This document shows, piece by piece, positions 12,161 to 12,239 of a stretch of DNA of 12,239 nucleotides (positions are counted from its first letter, which is position 1; every line of letters starts with the position of its first letter). Below the pieces are notes generated by a model. It ran no database searches. It saw nothing but the letters and a program-made list of their open reading frames with translations, and was not told the DNA's origin. This stretch comes from an uncultured beta proteobacterium. Its GTDB lineage: Bacteria; Pseudomonadota; Gammaproteobacteria; Burkholderiales; Burkholderiaceae_C. Made by a program: the position numbers and the translations under genes. Location: NCBI GenBank assembly GCA_903834645.1, contig CAILKA010000460.1, positions 1-12,239 of the forward strand, in the 5' to 3' direction.

Positions 12161-12239
12161 CCGCCGGCTGGCGCTTCGTGGCGCTCCAGCAGCGCGCGAC
12201 GCGTGGCCGGGCTGGCCAGCTGGCCAAGCCACCACTGCA
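12161..12239. other. unassigned window edge upstream of gluQ, with 14-bp palindrome
   Basis: The 79 bp before the gluQ ATG carry no clear promoter or Shine-Dalgarno. All three minus-strand frames stay open through it and none ends at the gluQ start, so an upstream gene cannot be confirmed. One perfect 14-bp palindrome, TGGCCAG-CTGGCCA at 12213-12226, is present. It may belong to coding sequence beyond the window or be an operator-like site. Confidence 0.4.

Noticed and set aside
12161..12237. C-terminal end of an upstream gene (a plausible-looking QWWLGQLASP frame on the minus strand)
   Set aside because: The frame has no stop near gluQ and continues to 11722 inside it, so a real gene end cannot be shown.
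1..12239. Novel defence, mobile or CRISPR-like system
   Set aside because: All genes belong to conserved housekeeping or small membrane families; no direct repeat array, transposase, integrase, att site or tRNA gene was seen.

Overview
The window is a dense, very GC-rich stretch of ordinary chromosome with short intergenic gaps and no mobile element, CRISPR array, rRNA or tRNA. Protein sequences and gene order (rpsP-rimM-trmD-rplS, then a Nudix hydrolase, a CobD/CbiB-like protein, and rsgA, a pterin dehydratase, an M48 protease and orn) point to a betaproteobacterium of the order Burkholderiales. Placement below order level is not supported by what can be read here.

Layout. (1) Positions 2-3105, plus strand: the 3' end of a HAD-IB phosphatase, pcnB (poly(A) polymerase I), a small DMT/DUF486 membrane protein, and a DUF47 PhoU-like protein. 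The first three are coupled by overlap or abutment. (2) Positions 3123-3569, minus strand: a TM2-domain membrane protein, convergent with DUF47 and divergent from rpsP. (3) Positions 3579-7568, plus strand: a TATAAT box and a structured leader of about 170 nt, then rpsP (S16), rimM, trmD, rplS (L19), a CoA-pyrophosphatase-type Nudix hydrolase and a CobD/CbiB-family membrane protein. (4) Positions 7600-10174, minus strand: an overlapping operon transcribed M48 protease, pterin-4a-carbinolamine dehydratase, rsgA. (5) Positions 10234-10794, plus strand: orn. (6) Positions 10824-12160, minus strand: gluQ followed downstream by a cytoplasmic FKBP-type prolyl isomerase.

Common theme: RNA metabolism and ribosome biogenesis. 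PcnB and Orn act on RNA 3' ends and oligoribonucleotides, S16 and L19 are ribosomal proteins, RimM and RsgA mature the 30S subunit, and TrmD and GluQ modify tRNA. No previously undescribed multi-gene system is visible. The features most worth a second look are regulatory: three consecutive hairpins in the rpsP leader, a TATAAT box built into the trmD stop region ahead of rplS, strong versus weak start signals within the trmD operon, inverted repeats at gene ends, and a 20-bp perfect palindrome inside the last codons of gluQ.
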